NCBI GenBank assembly: GCA_016793265.1
Contig: JAEUHT010000028.1
Span: 1 to 64,000, forward strand
Length of the DNA stretch: 64,000 bases
Origin: Planctomycetota bacterium
GTDB taxonomy: Bacteria > Planctomycetota > UBA1135 > UBA2386
Direction: 5' to 3'
The notes under the pieces were generated by a model. It did not search any database. It was not told the origin of the DNA and saw nothing but the letters and a program-made list of their open reading frames with translations. Positions 56,535 to 64,000 of the stretch are shown piece after piece. Position 1 is the first letter of the stretch. Each line of letters begins with the position of its first letter. The position numbers and the translations under genes were made by a program.

Positions 56535-57767
56535 GTGACCGCCCAGCAGTTCGTGCTCGAACTCGGCCGCGCCATGCACGCGCTCGGCAGCCCGTCCTAC
56601 CGCGTCGAGGACACCATGCAGGCGTGTGGCCGGACACTCGGCCTCGACGGCGCCTTCTTCTCGACGCCGACGGCGATCTTCGCCTCGTTGGCGCCGATCG
56701 GTCAGGAAGCGAAGACGACGCTGATGCGCGTGCTGCCGGGCGATCACCACCTCGGCAAGCTCGCCGAGCTCTACGCCATCCGCGACCGCGTCGTGCGTGG
56801 CGAATGCCCGCCCGAGCGCGGCCTCCTCATGGTACGTGAGGTGCTGGCGCGGCCCGAGCGCGGCGGCGGCGTGCGCGACGTGCTCGCCCACGTGCTGGCC
56901 GGCGCCGGTGCGGCGCCGCTGTTCGGCGGCGGCTCCAAGGAAGTGCTCGGCGCGGCGGCCGCCGGCCTCGTCGTCGGGGCTCTGGCCTGGTTGGCGCGCC
57001 GACGGCCGCGGTTCGCCGACGTGGTGGCGCCGCTGGCGTGCGCGCTGGCGGCCTTCCTCCTGCACACCGCGGCGGCGTTCGGGCTCGGCGTCGACCCGGT
57101 GATCGCCACCGTCGCCGCGATCGTCGTCTTGCTGCCGGGCTTCTCGTTCACCACGGCGCTGGCCGAGCTCGCCATGCGCCACCTCGCCGCCGGCAGCGCG
57201 CGCCTGCTCGGCACGCTGGCCACCCTGTTGACGATGGTGGTCGGCGTCGGCCTCGGCGACCGCATGGCCGCCATGTTGCACGCGCCGGTGCCGCCGCCGC
57301 TGCTGGTGCCATTGGCCTGGCCGTGGCAGATCGCCGCGTTGGCCGCGACCTGGCTCGCCTTCACGATCCTGCTCGGCGCGACGCGGCGGCAGACCGGTTG
57401 GGTGCTGCTGGCGATCGCCTTCGGTTACGGCGGCGCGCGTCTCGGCGGCGAACTGCTCGGCTCCGAGCTCGGTGCCTTCCTGGCTGCGTTGGTCGTGGCG
57501 GGTGCCGCCAACCTGTTCGCGCGCTTCCGCCGGCAGCCGGCGGCGACCCTGCGCACGCCGGGGTTGTTGTTGCTGGTGCCGGGCAGCCTCGGCTTTCAGG
57601 GGCTGCGCACGGCGGTGACCGGGGATTACGCGGCCAGCGTGCCGCTGCTGCTGCACATGCTGGTGGTCGGCGGCGCCATCGTCGCCGGCCTCTTGATGGC
57701 GGGGGTGGTGGTGCCGCCGCCGCTCGATGTCGAGCCGGACTCGCGGGCGCACCACGCCGGGCAATGA
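56535..57767 (+). CDS. ThrE-type threonine/serine exporter family protein (both domains fused)
   Basis: 410 aa, GTG at 56535. The N-terminal ThrE domain (DUF1212-like) starts QFVLELGRAMHALGSPSYRV with E25 D26, followed by the TPTAIFASL strand region and the membrane part from about residue 115. It includes IVVLLPGFSFTTALAEL, which carries the conserved PG...T..i.El motif. The C-terminal half (~265-400) is the DUF3815-like ThrE_2 domain, with LLLLVPGSLGFQGLR as its PGs motif. About ten helices in all. Families of this kind export threonine or serine in corynebacteria; the substrate here is assumed. It precedes metH by 59 bp. Confidence 0.82.
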   Translation: MTAQQFVLELGRAMHALGSPSYRVEDTMQACGRTLGLDGAFFSTPTAIFASLAPIGQEAKTTLMRVLPGDHHLGKLAELYAIRDRVVRGECPPERGLLMVREVLARPERGGGVRDVLAHVLAGAGAAPLFGGGSKEVLGAAAAGLVVGALAWLARRRPRFADVVAPLACALAAFLLHTAAAFGLGVDPVIATVAAIVVLLPGFSFTTALAELAMRHLAAGSARLLGTLATLLTMVVGVGLGDRMAAMLHAPVPPPLLVPLAWPWQIAALAATWLAFTILLGATRRQTGWVLLAIAFGYGGARLGGELLGSELGAFLAALVVAGAANLFARFRRQPAATLRTPGLLLLVPGSLGFQGLRTAVTGDYAASVPLLLHMLVVGGAIVAGLLMAGVVVPPPLDVEPDSRAHHAGQ

Positions 57768-57801
57768 GCCTTTCGTGACGCGAACGGGCGGCCGAAGTGC
57801 T

Positions 57802-57807
57802 TATGCT
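57802..57807 (+). promoter_or_regulatory. Candidate -10 box (TATGCT) for metH
   Basis: TATGCT lies 19 nt before the ATG at 57827, giving a leader of about 12 nt. It overlaps the upstream in-frame GTG (57797) and ATG (57803), which argues that 57827 is the true start. Confidence 0.4.
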
Positions 57808-57826
57808 GCCTCGCCCGAACCGCCTG

Positions 57827-60800
57827 ATGAACCCCCGTTTCGACCCCCGAGCCCGTCTCGACCAGTTCCCGATCCTGCGCGTCCTGCGCCAACGCGTGCT
57901 CGTGTTCGACGGCGGCATGGGCACCCAGATCCAGTCGGCCAACCTGACGCTCGACGACTTCCGCGGCCTGGAGGGCTGCAACGAGCTGCTGGTCGAGACG
58001 CGGCCCGACGTGATCGAGGCGATCCACGACCGCTACTTCGCCGCCGGTGCCGACGTCGTCGAGACCAACTCGTTCGGTGGCATGCCGTACGTGCTCGACG
58101 AGTTCGGGCTCGGCAGCCGCGCCTTCGAGCTCAACCGCCTGGCCGCCGAGGCCGCGCGCCGCAGCGCGGAGCGCTTCTCGACACCGCAGCGCCGCCGCTT
58201 CGTCGCCGGCTCGATGGGACCGGGCACCAAGCTCGTCACGCTCGGCCACATCGCGCCGCAGGAGCTGTTCGACGCCTACAAGGTCTACGCCAGGGGCCTG
58301 ATCGCCGGTGGCGTCGACTGCCTCGACATCGAGACCTGCCAGGACCTGCTGCAGGTCAAGCTCGCCGTGCTGGCGGCGCGCGACGCCATGGCCGAGCTCG
58401 GCCGCGAAGTGCCGATCTTCTGCACCGTGACGATCGAGACCACCGGCACCATGCTGGTCGGCAGCGACATCCAGGCGGCGCTGACCACGCTCGAAGCGCT
58501 GCCGGTCGACGTCGTCGGCCTCAACTGCGCGACCGGCCCGGACCTGATGCAGGAGTCGGTGCGCCACCTCGGCCGCGCCTCGACGCGCAGCGTCATGGTG
58601 ATGCCCAACGCCGGCCTGCCGCGCAACGTCGGCGGTCGCGCCGTCTACGACCTGACGCCGGCGGAGCTGGCGCGCTTCCAGGTGCGCTTCGTGCAGGAGC
58701 ACGGCATCGCCGTCGTCGGCGGCTGCTGCGGCACCACGCCCGAACACGTGGCGGCGATGGCGCAGGCGGTGCAAGGCCTCGTGCCGCGCGATCGGCCGGT
58801 CGACTACCAGCCGCAGCTCAGCAGCCTGTTCCACTCGGTGCCGCTCGATCAGGACTCCGGTCCGCTGATCGTCGGCGAGCGCACCAATGCGAACGGCTCC
58901 AAGAAGTTCCGCGAGTGCATGCTCGCCGGCGACCTCGAGGGCATGCTGCAGATGGCGAAGGAGCAGGTGCACGAAGGCTCGCACGTGCTCGACGTCTGCA
59001 CCGCGTTCGTCGGTCGCGACGAGGCTGGGGACATGCTGTCCTTGCTGCGGCCGCTGGTGCAGCAGGTGACGGCGCCGGTGATGGTCGACAGCACGCAGAT
59101 CGACGTCGTCGAGAAGGCGCTGCAGGTGATCCCGGGTCGCGCCATCATCAACTCGATCAACCTCGAAGACGGCGAGGAGAAGGCGGACCGCCTGTGTGAG
59201 CTGGCGCGGCGCTACGGCGCGATGTTCGTCGCCCTGACGATCGACGAAGAGGGCATGGCGAAGACCGCCGAGCGCAAGCTGGCGGTGGCGCAGCGCCTCT
59301 ACGACATCGTCGTCAACCGTCACGGCCTCAACCCGGGCGACCTGATCTTCGACCCGCTGACGTTCACCATCGGCTCCGGCGACGAAGCCTCGCGCGACGC
59401 CGGCGTGCAGACGCTGCTCGGCATCGAGCGCATCAAGCAGCACATCCCCGGGGTGCGCACGATCCTCGGCCTCAGCAACATCAGCTTCGGCCTCGATCCG
59501 TATCCGCGGCAGATCCTCAACTCGGTCTACCTCGCCGAAGCGCGCCGGCACGGCCTCGACGCCGCCATCGTGCACGCGAGCAAGATCATCCCGACGCACA
59601 AGCTCGACGACGAGGATCGTAAGGTCACGCTCGACCTGATCTACGACCGCCGCCGCGACGGGTACGACCCGCTGTTCGCGTTCATCGCGCGCTTCGCCGG
59701 CAAGAAGCGCGTCGACCTCGGGGGGGCTGCCGACGAGAACACGCTGCCGATCGAGGAGCGGCTCAAGAAGCGCATCATCGACGGCAACAAGAACGGCATC
59801 CAGAAGCACCTCGACGAGGCGCTGCGCAAGTACAAGCCGCTCGAGATCATCAACGACGTGCTGCTCGACGGCATGAAGGTCGTCGGCGAGCTGTTCGGCA
59901 GCGGCGAGATGCAGCTGCCGTTCGTGCTGCAGAGCGCCGAGTGCATGAAGGCGGCAGTCGCCCACCTGCAGCCGTTCATGGAGAAGGTCGAAGGTGACGC
60001 CAAGGGCACCATGGTGCTCGCCACCGTGCGCGGCGACGTGCACGACATCGGCAAGAACCTCGTCGACATCGTCGTCAGCAACAACGGCTATCGCGTCGTC
60101 AACCTCGGCATCAAGGTGCCGGTCGACCAGATCCTCGAGGCGGCGAAGCAGCACAAGGCCGACGCCATCGGCATGAGCGGCCTCTTGGTCAAGTCGACCG
60201 TGGTGATGAAGGAGAACCTGGAGCTGATGGCGCAGCGCGGCATCACCACGCCGGTCGTCTGCGGCGGCGCCGCGCTCAATCGCGCCTACGTCGAGCAGGA
60301 CCTGCGCGCGGCCTATGCGACCGGCCACGTCTACTACGGCGCCGACGCGTTCTCGGGCCTGCACATCATGGACGAGCTGACCGGCCGCGCCAAGGCGAAG
60401 CCGATGACGCGGGAGCCGAGCTCGCCGCGCATCACGAGCCACCGCCGCATGACGCGCGCCGAGAAGGAGCAGCTGCTGGCGCACGCATTCACCGAGTACG
60501 CCGACAGCGGTGTGGCGCCGGCCGAGCGGGTGCCGACGCCGCCGTTCTGGGGCGCGCAGGTGGTCACGCCCGAGGAGCTCGACCTCGGCACCGTGCTGCA
60601 GTACGTCAACAAGAAGGCGCTCTACCGGTTGCAGTGGCAGTACCGGCAGGGCAAGCGCAGCGAGGCGGAGTTCCAGCGCTTCGTCGAGCAGACGGTCGAA
60701 CCGCGCTTCCGCGAGCTGGTGAAGCGCGTGCGCGCCGACAAGTCGCTCGAGCCGCGCGTCGTCTACGGCTACTGGCCGTGTTTCAGCGAGCGCAACTCGC

Positions 60801-61351
60801 TGGTCGTGCTCGACCCGGCCGATCGCTCGACGGAGCTGTGCCGATTCGATTTCCCGCGCCAACCCGGCGGTCGCCGCTTGTGCCTCGCCGACTTCTTCCA
60901 GAAGCGCGGCAGCGGCGAGCTCGACGTCGTCGGCTTCTCCCTGGTGACGATGGGCGCGGTGGCGACGCAGGTCAGCGAACGGCTGTTCAAGGACAACCGC
61001 TACGACGAGTACCTGCACTTCCACGGCCTGTCGGTCGAAGGTGCCGAAGCGCTCGCCGAGTACTGGCACAAGCGCATGCGCCAGCAGCTCGGCATCGCCG
61101 CCGACGACGCGCCCGACATCGACGACCTGTTCAAGCAGAAGTACCAGGGCAGCCGCTATTCGTTCGGTTACCCGGCCTGCCCCAACATCGAGGACCAGGG
61201 CAAGCTGCTGCCGCTGCTGCAGGCCGCGCGCATCGGCGTGTCGCTGAGCGAAGAATGGCAGCTGGTGCCGGAGCAGAGCACGTCGGCGGTGATCTGCCAC
61301 CACCCCGCAGCGAAGTACTTCAACGTCTCGGTGACGACGCCGGGCAGCTGA
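57827..61351 (+). CDS. metH: Cobalamin-dependent methionine synthase, full length
   Basis: 1174 aa, ATG at 57827. Four modules are present. The homocysteine/zinc module (residues ~20-330) shows VFDGGMGTQIQ and the zinc cysteines C234 (GLNCATGP) and C300/C301 (GGCCGT). The methyltetrahydrofolate barrel begins near 345 (VGERTNANGSKKFRE). The B12 module (~645-860) carries DVHDIGK with the cobalt-ligand H739 and GMSGLLVKS. The C-terminal reactivation domain (~890-1170) includes GYWPC, LCLADF and PACPNIEDQGK. It transfers methyl from methyl-THF to homocysteine through cobalamin. The length matches typical MetH (about 1,200). No cobalamin riboswitch fits in the 59-bp upstream gap. Confidence 0.97.
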   Translation: MNPRFDPRARLDQFPILRVLRQRVLVFDGGMGTQIQSANLTLDDFRGLEGCNELLVETRPDVIEAIHDRYFAAGADVVETNSFGGMPYVLDEFGLGSRAFELNRLAAEAARRSAERFSTPQRRRFVAGSMGPGTKLVTLGHIAPQELFDAYKVYARGLIAGGVDCLDIETCQDLLQVKLAVLAARDAMAELGREVPIFCTVTIETTGTMLVGSDIQAALTTLEALPVDVVGLNCATGPDLMQESVRHLGRASTRSVMVMPNAGLPRNVGGRAVYDLTPAELARFQVRFVQEHGIAVVGGCCGTTPEHVAAMAQAVQGLVPRDRPVDYQPQLSSLFHSVPLDQDSGPLIVGERTNANGSKKFRECMLAGDLEGMLQMAKEQVHEGSHVLDVCTAFVGRDEAGDMLSLLRPLVQQVTAPVMVDSTQIDVVEKALQVIPGRAIINSINLEDGEEKADRLCELARRYGAMFVALTIDEEGMAKTAERKLAVAQRLYDIVVNRHGLNPGDLIFDPLTFTIGSGDEASRDAGVQTLLGIERIKQHIPGVRTILGLSNISFGLDPYPRQILNSVYLAEARRHGLDAAIVHASKIIPTHKLDDEDRKVTLDLIYDRRRDGYDPLFAFIARFAGKKRVDLGGAADENTLPIEERLKKRIIDGNKNGIQKHLDEALRKYKPLEIINDVLLDGMKVVGELFGSGEMQLPFVLQSAECMKAAVAHLQPFMEKVEGDAKGTMVLATVRGDVHDIGKNLVDIVVSNNGYRVVNLGIKVPVDQILEAAKQHKADAIGMSGLLVKSTVVMKENLELMAQRGITTPVVCGGAALNRAYVEQDLRAAYATGHVYYGADAFSGLHIMDELTGRAKAKPMTREPSSPRITSHRRMTRAEKEQLLAHAFTEYADSGVAPAERVPTPPFWGAQVVTPEELDLGTVLQYVNKKALYRLQWQYRQGKRSEAEFQRFVEQTVEPRFRELVKRVRADKSLEPRVVYGYWPCFSERNSLVVLDPADRSTELCRFDFPRQPGGRRLCLADFFQKRGSGELDVVGFSLVTMGAVATQVSERLFKDNRYDEYLHFHGLSVEGAEALAEYWHKRMRQQLGIAADDAPDIDDLFKQKYQGSRYSFGYPACPNIEDQGKLLPLLQAARIGVSLSEEWQLVPEQSTSAVICHHPAAKYFNVSVTTPGS

Positions 61352-61568
61352 CGGCGGCGCGTCGCGCGTCGTGGCGATGCGACGTCGACCGTCGCCACGT
61401 TCGGACCCGTCCGCTGCACGCGCCGCGCGCGGTGCCGGCAGGATCTGCCGACACCGGCCATGTCGTCGGTGGCACCGGCCTCACGCCGGGACGATCCTCG
61501 GGCATGGCGTCTGCACTGGGGCAGGCTCGGCCGCGCCACCTGCGGCCGCACCTCACGAAGGAGAAGCC

Positions 61569-61892
61569 ATGCCCCGTGATCGCTCTTTGTCCTGCGTCCT
61601 GTTCCGCCGGCTGCGTCGTTGCTTCGTGCGCCTGCCGCAGCGCCTGCACCACCTCTGGCTGGCGATCGTCATGCACGCCTTGGCCGGGCTCTGCCTCGCG
61701 CCTGTGGTGCACGACCAGTCGTCGCCGCCGGTGCTGCTGTTGGTGCTGCTCGGCTCGCTCGTGGTGTGGGTGCTGCCGTGGGCGCGCCCGCGGCTGCTCG
61801 CCGTGGCCGCCGGCCTGCTGGTGCTGGCCGGCACGGGGCTCGGCATCACCCTGGCGATCGCCGCCTGCGCGCGCACGGTGCTCGCGCCGTGA
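61569..61892 (+). CDS. Small membrane protein, unknown
   Basis: 107 aa, ATG at 61569 with a strong ribosome-binding site (AAGGAG, 6-nt spacing), one of the best in the window. A basic, Cys-containing N-terminus (PRDRSLSCVLFRRLRRCFVR) precedes two or three hydrophobic segments at ~27-46, 53-68 and 74-99, and a short Pro-ending tail. No family is recognised. It lies 217 bp after metH; that gap shows nothing clear. It converges on the secreted-protein gene at 61934. The strong translation signal is the main support for reality. Confidence 0.55.
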   Translation: MPRDRSLSCVLFRRLRRCFVRLPQRLHHLWLAIVMHALAGLCLAPVVHDQSSPPVLLLVLLGSLVVWVLPWARPRLLAVAAGLLVLAGTGLGITLAIAACARTVLAP

Positions 61893-61929
61893 CGCGGCCG
61901 GCGCCGGTCAGGCCGGCGCCCGGCCCGCG
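61893..61929. terminator. GC-rich hairpin in the convergent gap
   Basis: The 41-bp gap between convergent genes is nearly all a hairpin: CGCCGG (61902-61907) pairs with CCGGCG (61912-61917), with flanking CGCGGCCGG and CCCGGCCCGCG arms pairing imperfectly. No T tract on either strand, so termination is only inferred from position. Confidence 0.35.
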
Positions 61930-61933
61930 ACCG

Positions 61934-64000
61934 TCAGTCGAGGCCGACCCGCACGCGTACCGCGTTGCTCGCGGCGGTGATCAGGTTGGGGCCGCCGAAC
62001 AGGCCGTCGAGCACGACGAACTGCGCGAACAGCTCGGCGCCTTCGACGCCTGCCGGGATCGTCACCGGCACCGTGCCGACGACGGTGCCCGACGGGAACA
62101 GCGTCACCTGGTGGAAGAGCGCGCCCGCGGTCACGCTGAACTCGCAGCCCGGCGCCAGGATGCCCGGCACCCACAGGCCCGGCCGCGTTGTCGCCATGTC
62201 GATCAGCTGCACGCCGAGGGTCGTTCCGGGCGGCACGTTGACGGCGTCGAACGTCAGCGTCTGGCCGGCGTGGGCGCGGCCGCCATAGGCGATGCCGTCG
62301 ACGTCCGGCGTGGCGAGCACCCGCTGGCCGATGTTGCCGTAGGCACCTTCGACGCGCGTCACGAACGGCACCTCGAGCGAGAGGTCGCGCGACTGCGGGT
62401 CGACCGCGCCGATGCCGCCGACGGTGCCGCGCGAGAAGCCGACCATCGCCGCGTAGCCGGGGTTGTCGTTGGTGTCCGATTCGACGTAGGTCGGCATCTG
62501 GCCATAGCGGAACTCGATGACGCCGGTCGCCTGGCGCAGCACGATCTGGAAGTCGTAGACCGCGTGGCCGCCGACGCCGGTGCCGGACTGGGTCTCGTAG
62601 GCGCCGACGTTGAACCAGGTCACGTAGCTGACGGTGTTGCCGGCGCCGCCGCTGGTGTCGTTGAGCACGTGCATGCCCGAGTTCGGGTGCGTCGCCGTGT
62701 TGCGGCCCGCGTGCAGGTCACACCAGTACGGAGCAAGCCGCGGCAGGTTGCTGGTCACGCCGAGGAACTCGTCGACGGTCGGCGAGTAGTCCACGGAGCC
62801 GCCGGCCGCCAGGAAGGCATAGCCGTTGGTCGTCCCGCGCACCGTCGCCGTCGTGCCGCCCGGGAAGGTGAACGTGTAGCCGAGCGGCAGGTCGACGCTG
62901 CCGTCGTCGGCGGTGCTGTTCGGCGCCGCGTTGACCTTGGTGGCGTCGAACGCCGGTGCCGTGCCGGTGACCGTGTAGTACTGCGGGTTCGGATAGGTGT
63001 TCGGCGTCATCGTGAAGCCGGTCAGGTCGAAGTCCTGGCCGAGCAGGAAGCCCTGGTAGAAGCTCGCCGGGGAGCCGCCGCAGGCGGCGCCGAAGTACTC
63101 GTTGCGGGCCACGATCACCGGGCGCCAGCCGGCCCCATCGGTCTTGAAGCCGATGACCGGAGGCGCCGAAGTGACCGACCCGGTCGTCGCCGTCGCGTTC
63201 AGCGAGTAGACGCCGGCGCCGCGCACGACCGCGGTGCCTCCCGTGGTGTCCTGGACCGGCATCACGGCGCCGACTGCGACCGGGTGGGTGGCGGCCGTCG
63301 GCAGGGTGATGTCGATCAGCACGTTCTCGGTCGTCGGGTTGAAGCTGTGGCCGCCGATCGCGGCGAGCAGGTCCAACTGGATGTTGTAGTTGTTCGGCAT
63401 CGAGCCGACCGACGGCGCGACCGTCACGGTGGCGAAGGTCGCCGTCTGTACGTTGGCGGCGCCCACCAGGTTGTTGGCGTAGTTGTTGGTCATGGCCGCC
63501 GGCGTCAGCCCCGTATTGGCGATCGTCACCACCACGTTCGCCCATTGCTGACCGCCGAGGTTCGGGTTGCCGTCCTCGCCGCGGAACATCATGCGGTCGA
63601 TCCAGGTGTTGCCGCTGGCGCCTGCCGCGACGAAGTGACTGCCTTCGTAGAGCACCTGGAAGCGGCCGCCGGTCTCGTTCCACCAGACGGTCGAACCAGC
63701 GCCGTAGACCTGCAGGTCGGACTCGGTCAGGTAGTGGTCGCTCGGGCAGACCATCTCGCGGCCGTAGAGGTTCACGCCGGTCAGGGTGATCGTGTAGGTG
63801 CTGCTGGCCACGGGGCTGCCGTACCAGCCGTCGAGGATCTCGAGGCGACGCGGGCCATCGGGCCGGCGTTCGGCTTGGGTCGGGGAGTCGTTCCAGATCG
63901 CCTGCCCGGAGGCCATCGGGTCGACGTCGTACGCCGAGATCGCCAGCACGTAGGTGCCTGGGCACGGCACGAAGGTCCCGGTGAGGGTCGACTGCACCCC
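61934..64000 (-). CDS. Large secreted protein, C-terminal part (5' end beyond the window)
   Basis: About 688 residues are visible on the minus strand. The frame is still open at the right edge, and a GTG at 63997 is not taken as a start because homologous-looking beta-strands continue. The protein is beta-rich throughout, Asn/Thr/Gly-rich, with few Lys; repeated modules such as YTITLTGVNLYG, WANVVVTIANTGLTPAAMTN, and a nidogen-like segment (YSPTVDEFLGVTSNLPRLAP … YDFQIVLRQATGVIEFRYGQ) are seen. The C-terminal ~115 residues (RAHAGQTLTFDAVNVPPGTT to SNAVRVRVGLD) match the terminal beta domain of the other exported proteins here. It is probably surface-associated; no catalytic residues are seen. 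Confidence 0.75.
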   Translation of the reverse strand, partial: GVQSTLTGTFVPCPGTYVLAISAYDVDPMASGQAIWNDSPTQAERRPDGPRRLEILDGWYGSPVASSTYTITLTGVNLYGREMVCPSDHYLTESDLQVYGAGSTVWWNETGGRFQVLYEGSHFVAAGASGNTWIDRMMFRGEDGNPNLGGQQWANVVVTIANTGLTPAAMTNNYANNLVGAANVQTATFATVTVAPSVGSMPNNYNIQLDLLAAIGGHSFNPTTENVLIDITLPTAATHPVAVGAVMPVQDTTGGTAVVRGAGVYSLNATATTGSVTSAPPVIGFKTDGAGWRPVIVARNEYFGAACGGSPASFYQGFLLGQDFDLTGFTMTPNTYPNPQYYTVTGTAPAFDATKVNAAPNSTADDGSVDLPLGYTFTFPGGTTATVRGTTNGYAFLAAGGSVDYSPTVDEFLGVTSNLPRLAPYWCDLHAGRNTATHPNSGMHVLNDTSGGAGNTVSYVTWFNVGAYETQSGTGVGGHAVYDFQIVLRQATGVIEFRYGQMPTYVESDTNDNPGYAAMVGFSRGTVGGIGAVDPQSRDLSLEVPFVTRVEGAYGNIGQRVLATPDVDGIAYGGRAHAGQTLTFDAVNVPPGTTLGVQLIDMATTRPGLWVPGILAPGCEFSVTAGALFHQVTLFPSGTVVGTVPVTIPAGVEGAELFAQFVVLDGLFGGPNLITAASNAVRVRVGLD

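Noticed and set aside
57797-57826. Upstream GTG/ATG starts for metH
   Set aside because: A TANNNT box overlaps them and the added residues (LMLPRPNRL) match no family sequence; the ATG at 57827 is preferred.
57626-61303. 1,225-codon open frame on the minus strand opposite metH
   Set aside because: It is a GC-rich antisense shadow with Arg/Val/His/Asp-biased composition; metH on the plus strand has complete family motifs throughout.

Overview
This is a GC-rich (about 70% by eye) bacterial chromosome segment, densely coded on both strands. I find no rRNA, tRNA, insertion sequence, prophage or CRISPR array. The best guess is a motile Planctomycetota member. Large secreted proteins with FG-GAP/VCBS repeats, a di-heme oxidoreductase fused to dockerin-like EF-hands, a lamin-tail protein, and a C-terminal beta domain shared by otherwise unrelated exported proteins are typical of deep-branching, high-GC planctomycetes. 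The phylum call is inference; no marker gene was searched.

Layout. 1-2.9 kb: the 3' end of a sulfotransferase, then a radical SAM enzyme of the tetraether-synthase (Tes/MJ0619) type overlapping an Lgt-like membrane protein. 3-14.6 kb: six co-oriented exported proteins (FG-GAP protein, di-heme oxidoreductase, lipoprotein, unknown, M14 carboxypeptidase, lamin-tail protein), closed by a strong terminator. 14.7-25.5 kb: scpA, a membrane spermidine-synthase-like protein, a minus-strand group (degenerate hybrid kinase, rph, rdgB, EEP lipoprotein) and a large glycosyltransferase. 25.8-36.5 kb: a sulfate-activation and export block with an SLC13 permease, cysQ, a polysaccharide ABC permease, and a tightly overlapping minus-strand operon cysC-cysD-cysNC-Wzt-like ATPase, followed by an NhaD-like antiporter. 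With the sulfotransferase at the left edge, this suggests PAPS made for a sulfated surface polysaccharide rather than for cysteine; no cysH or cysIJ is present. 36.5-41.5 kb: an anchored coiled-coil protein, a KdpD/KdpE-type two-component pair without kdpFABC, and an EgtB/SenA-like enzyme.

41.8-51.1 kb is one flagellar basal-body/switch operon: flgB-flgC-fliE-fliF-fliG-fliH-fliI-fliJ-motE-like-fliL-fliM-fliN. 51.2-56.5 kb holds tonB divergent from a TonB-dependent receptor that is followed at once by an exported protein made of two copies of a glycosidase-like domain, a probable uptake/degradation unit. 56.5-64 kb carries a ThrE-type exporter, full-length cobalamin-dependent methionine synthase (metH), a small membrane protein, and the C-terminal part of another large secreted protein running off the right edge.

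Regulatory reading. Several starts lie only 7-8 nt after a TANNNT box, which suggests leaderless or short-leader transcripts. rph appears to start at CTG. GTG starts are common. The most interesting items are the Tes-like/Lgt-like pair, the shared C-terminal domain of five secreted proteins, the duplicated glycosidase-like protein coupled to a TonB receptor, and the fused CysNC whose APS-kinase domain has lost canonical residues next to an intact stand-alone CysC.
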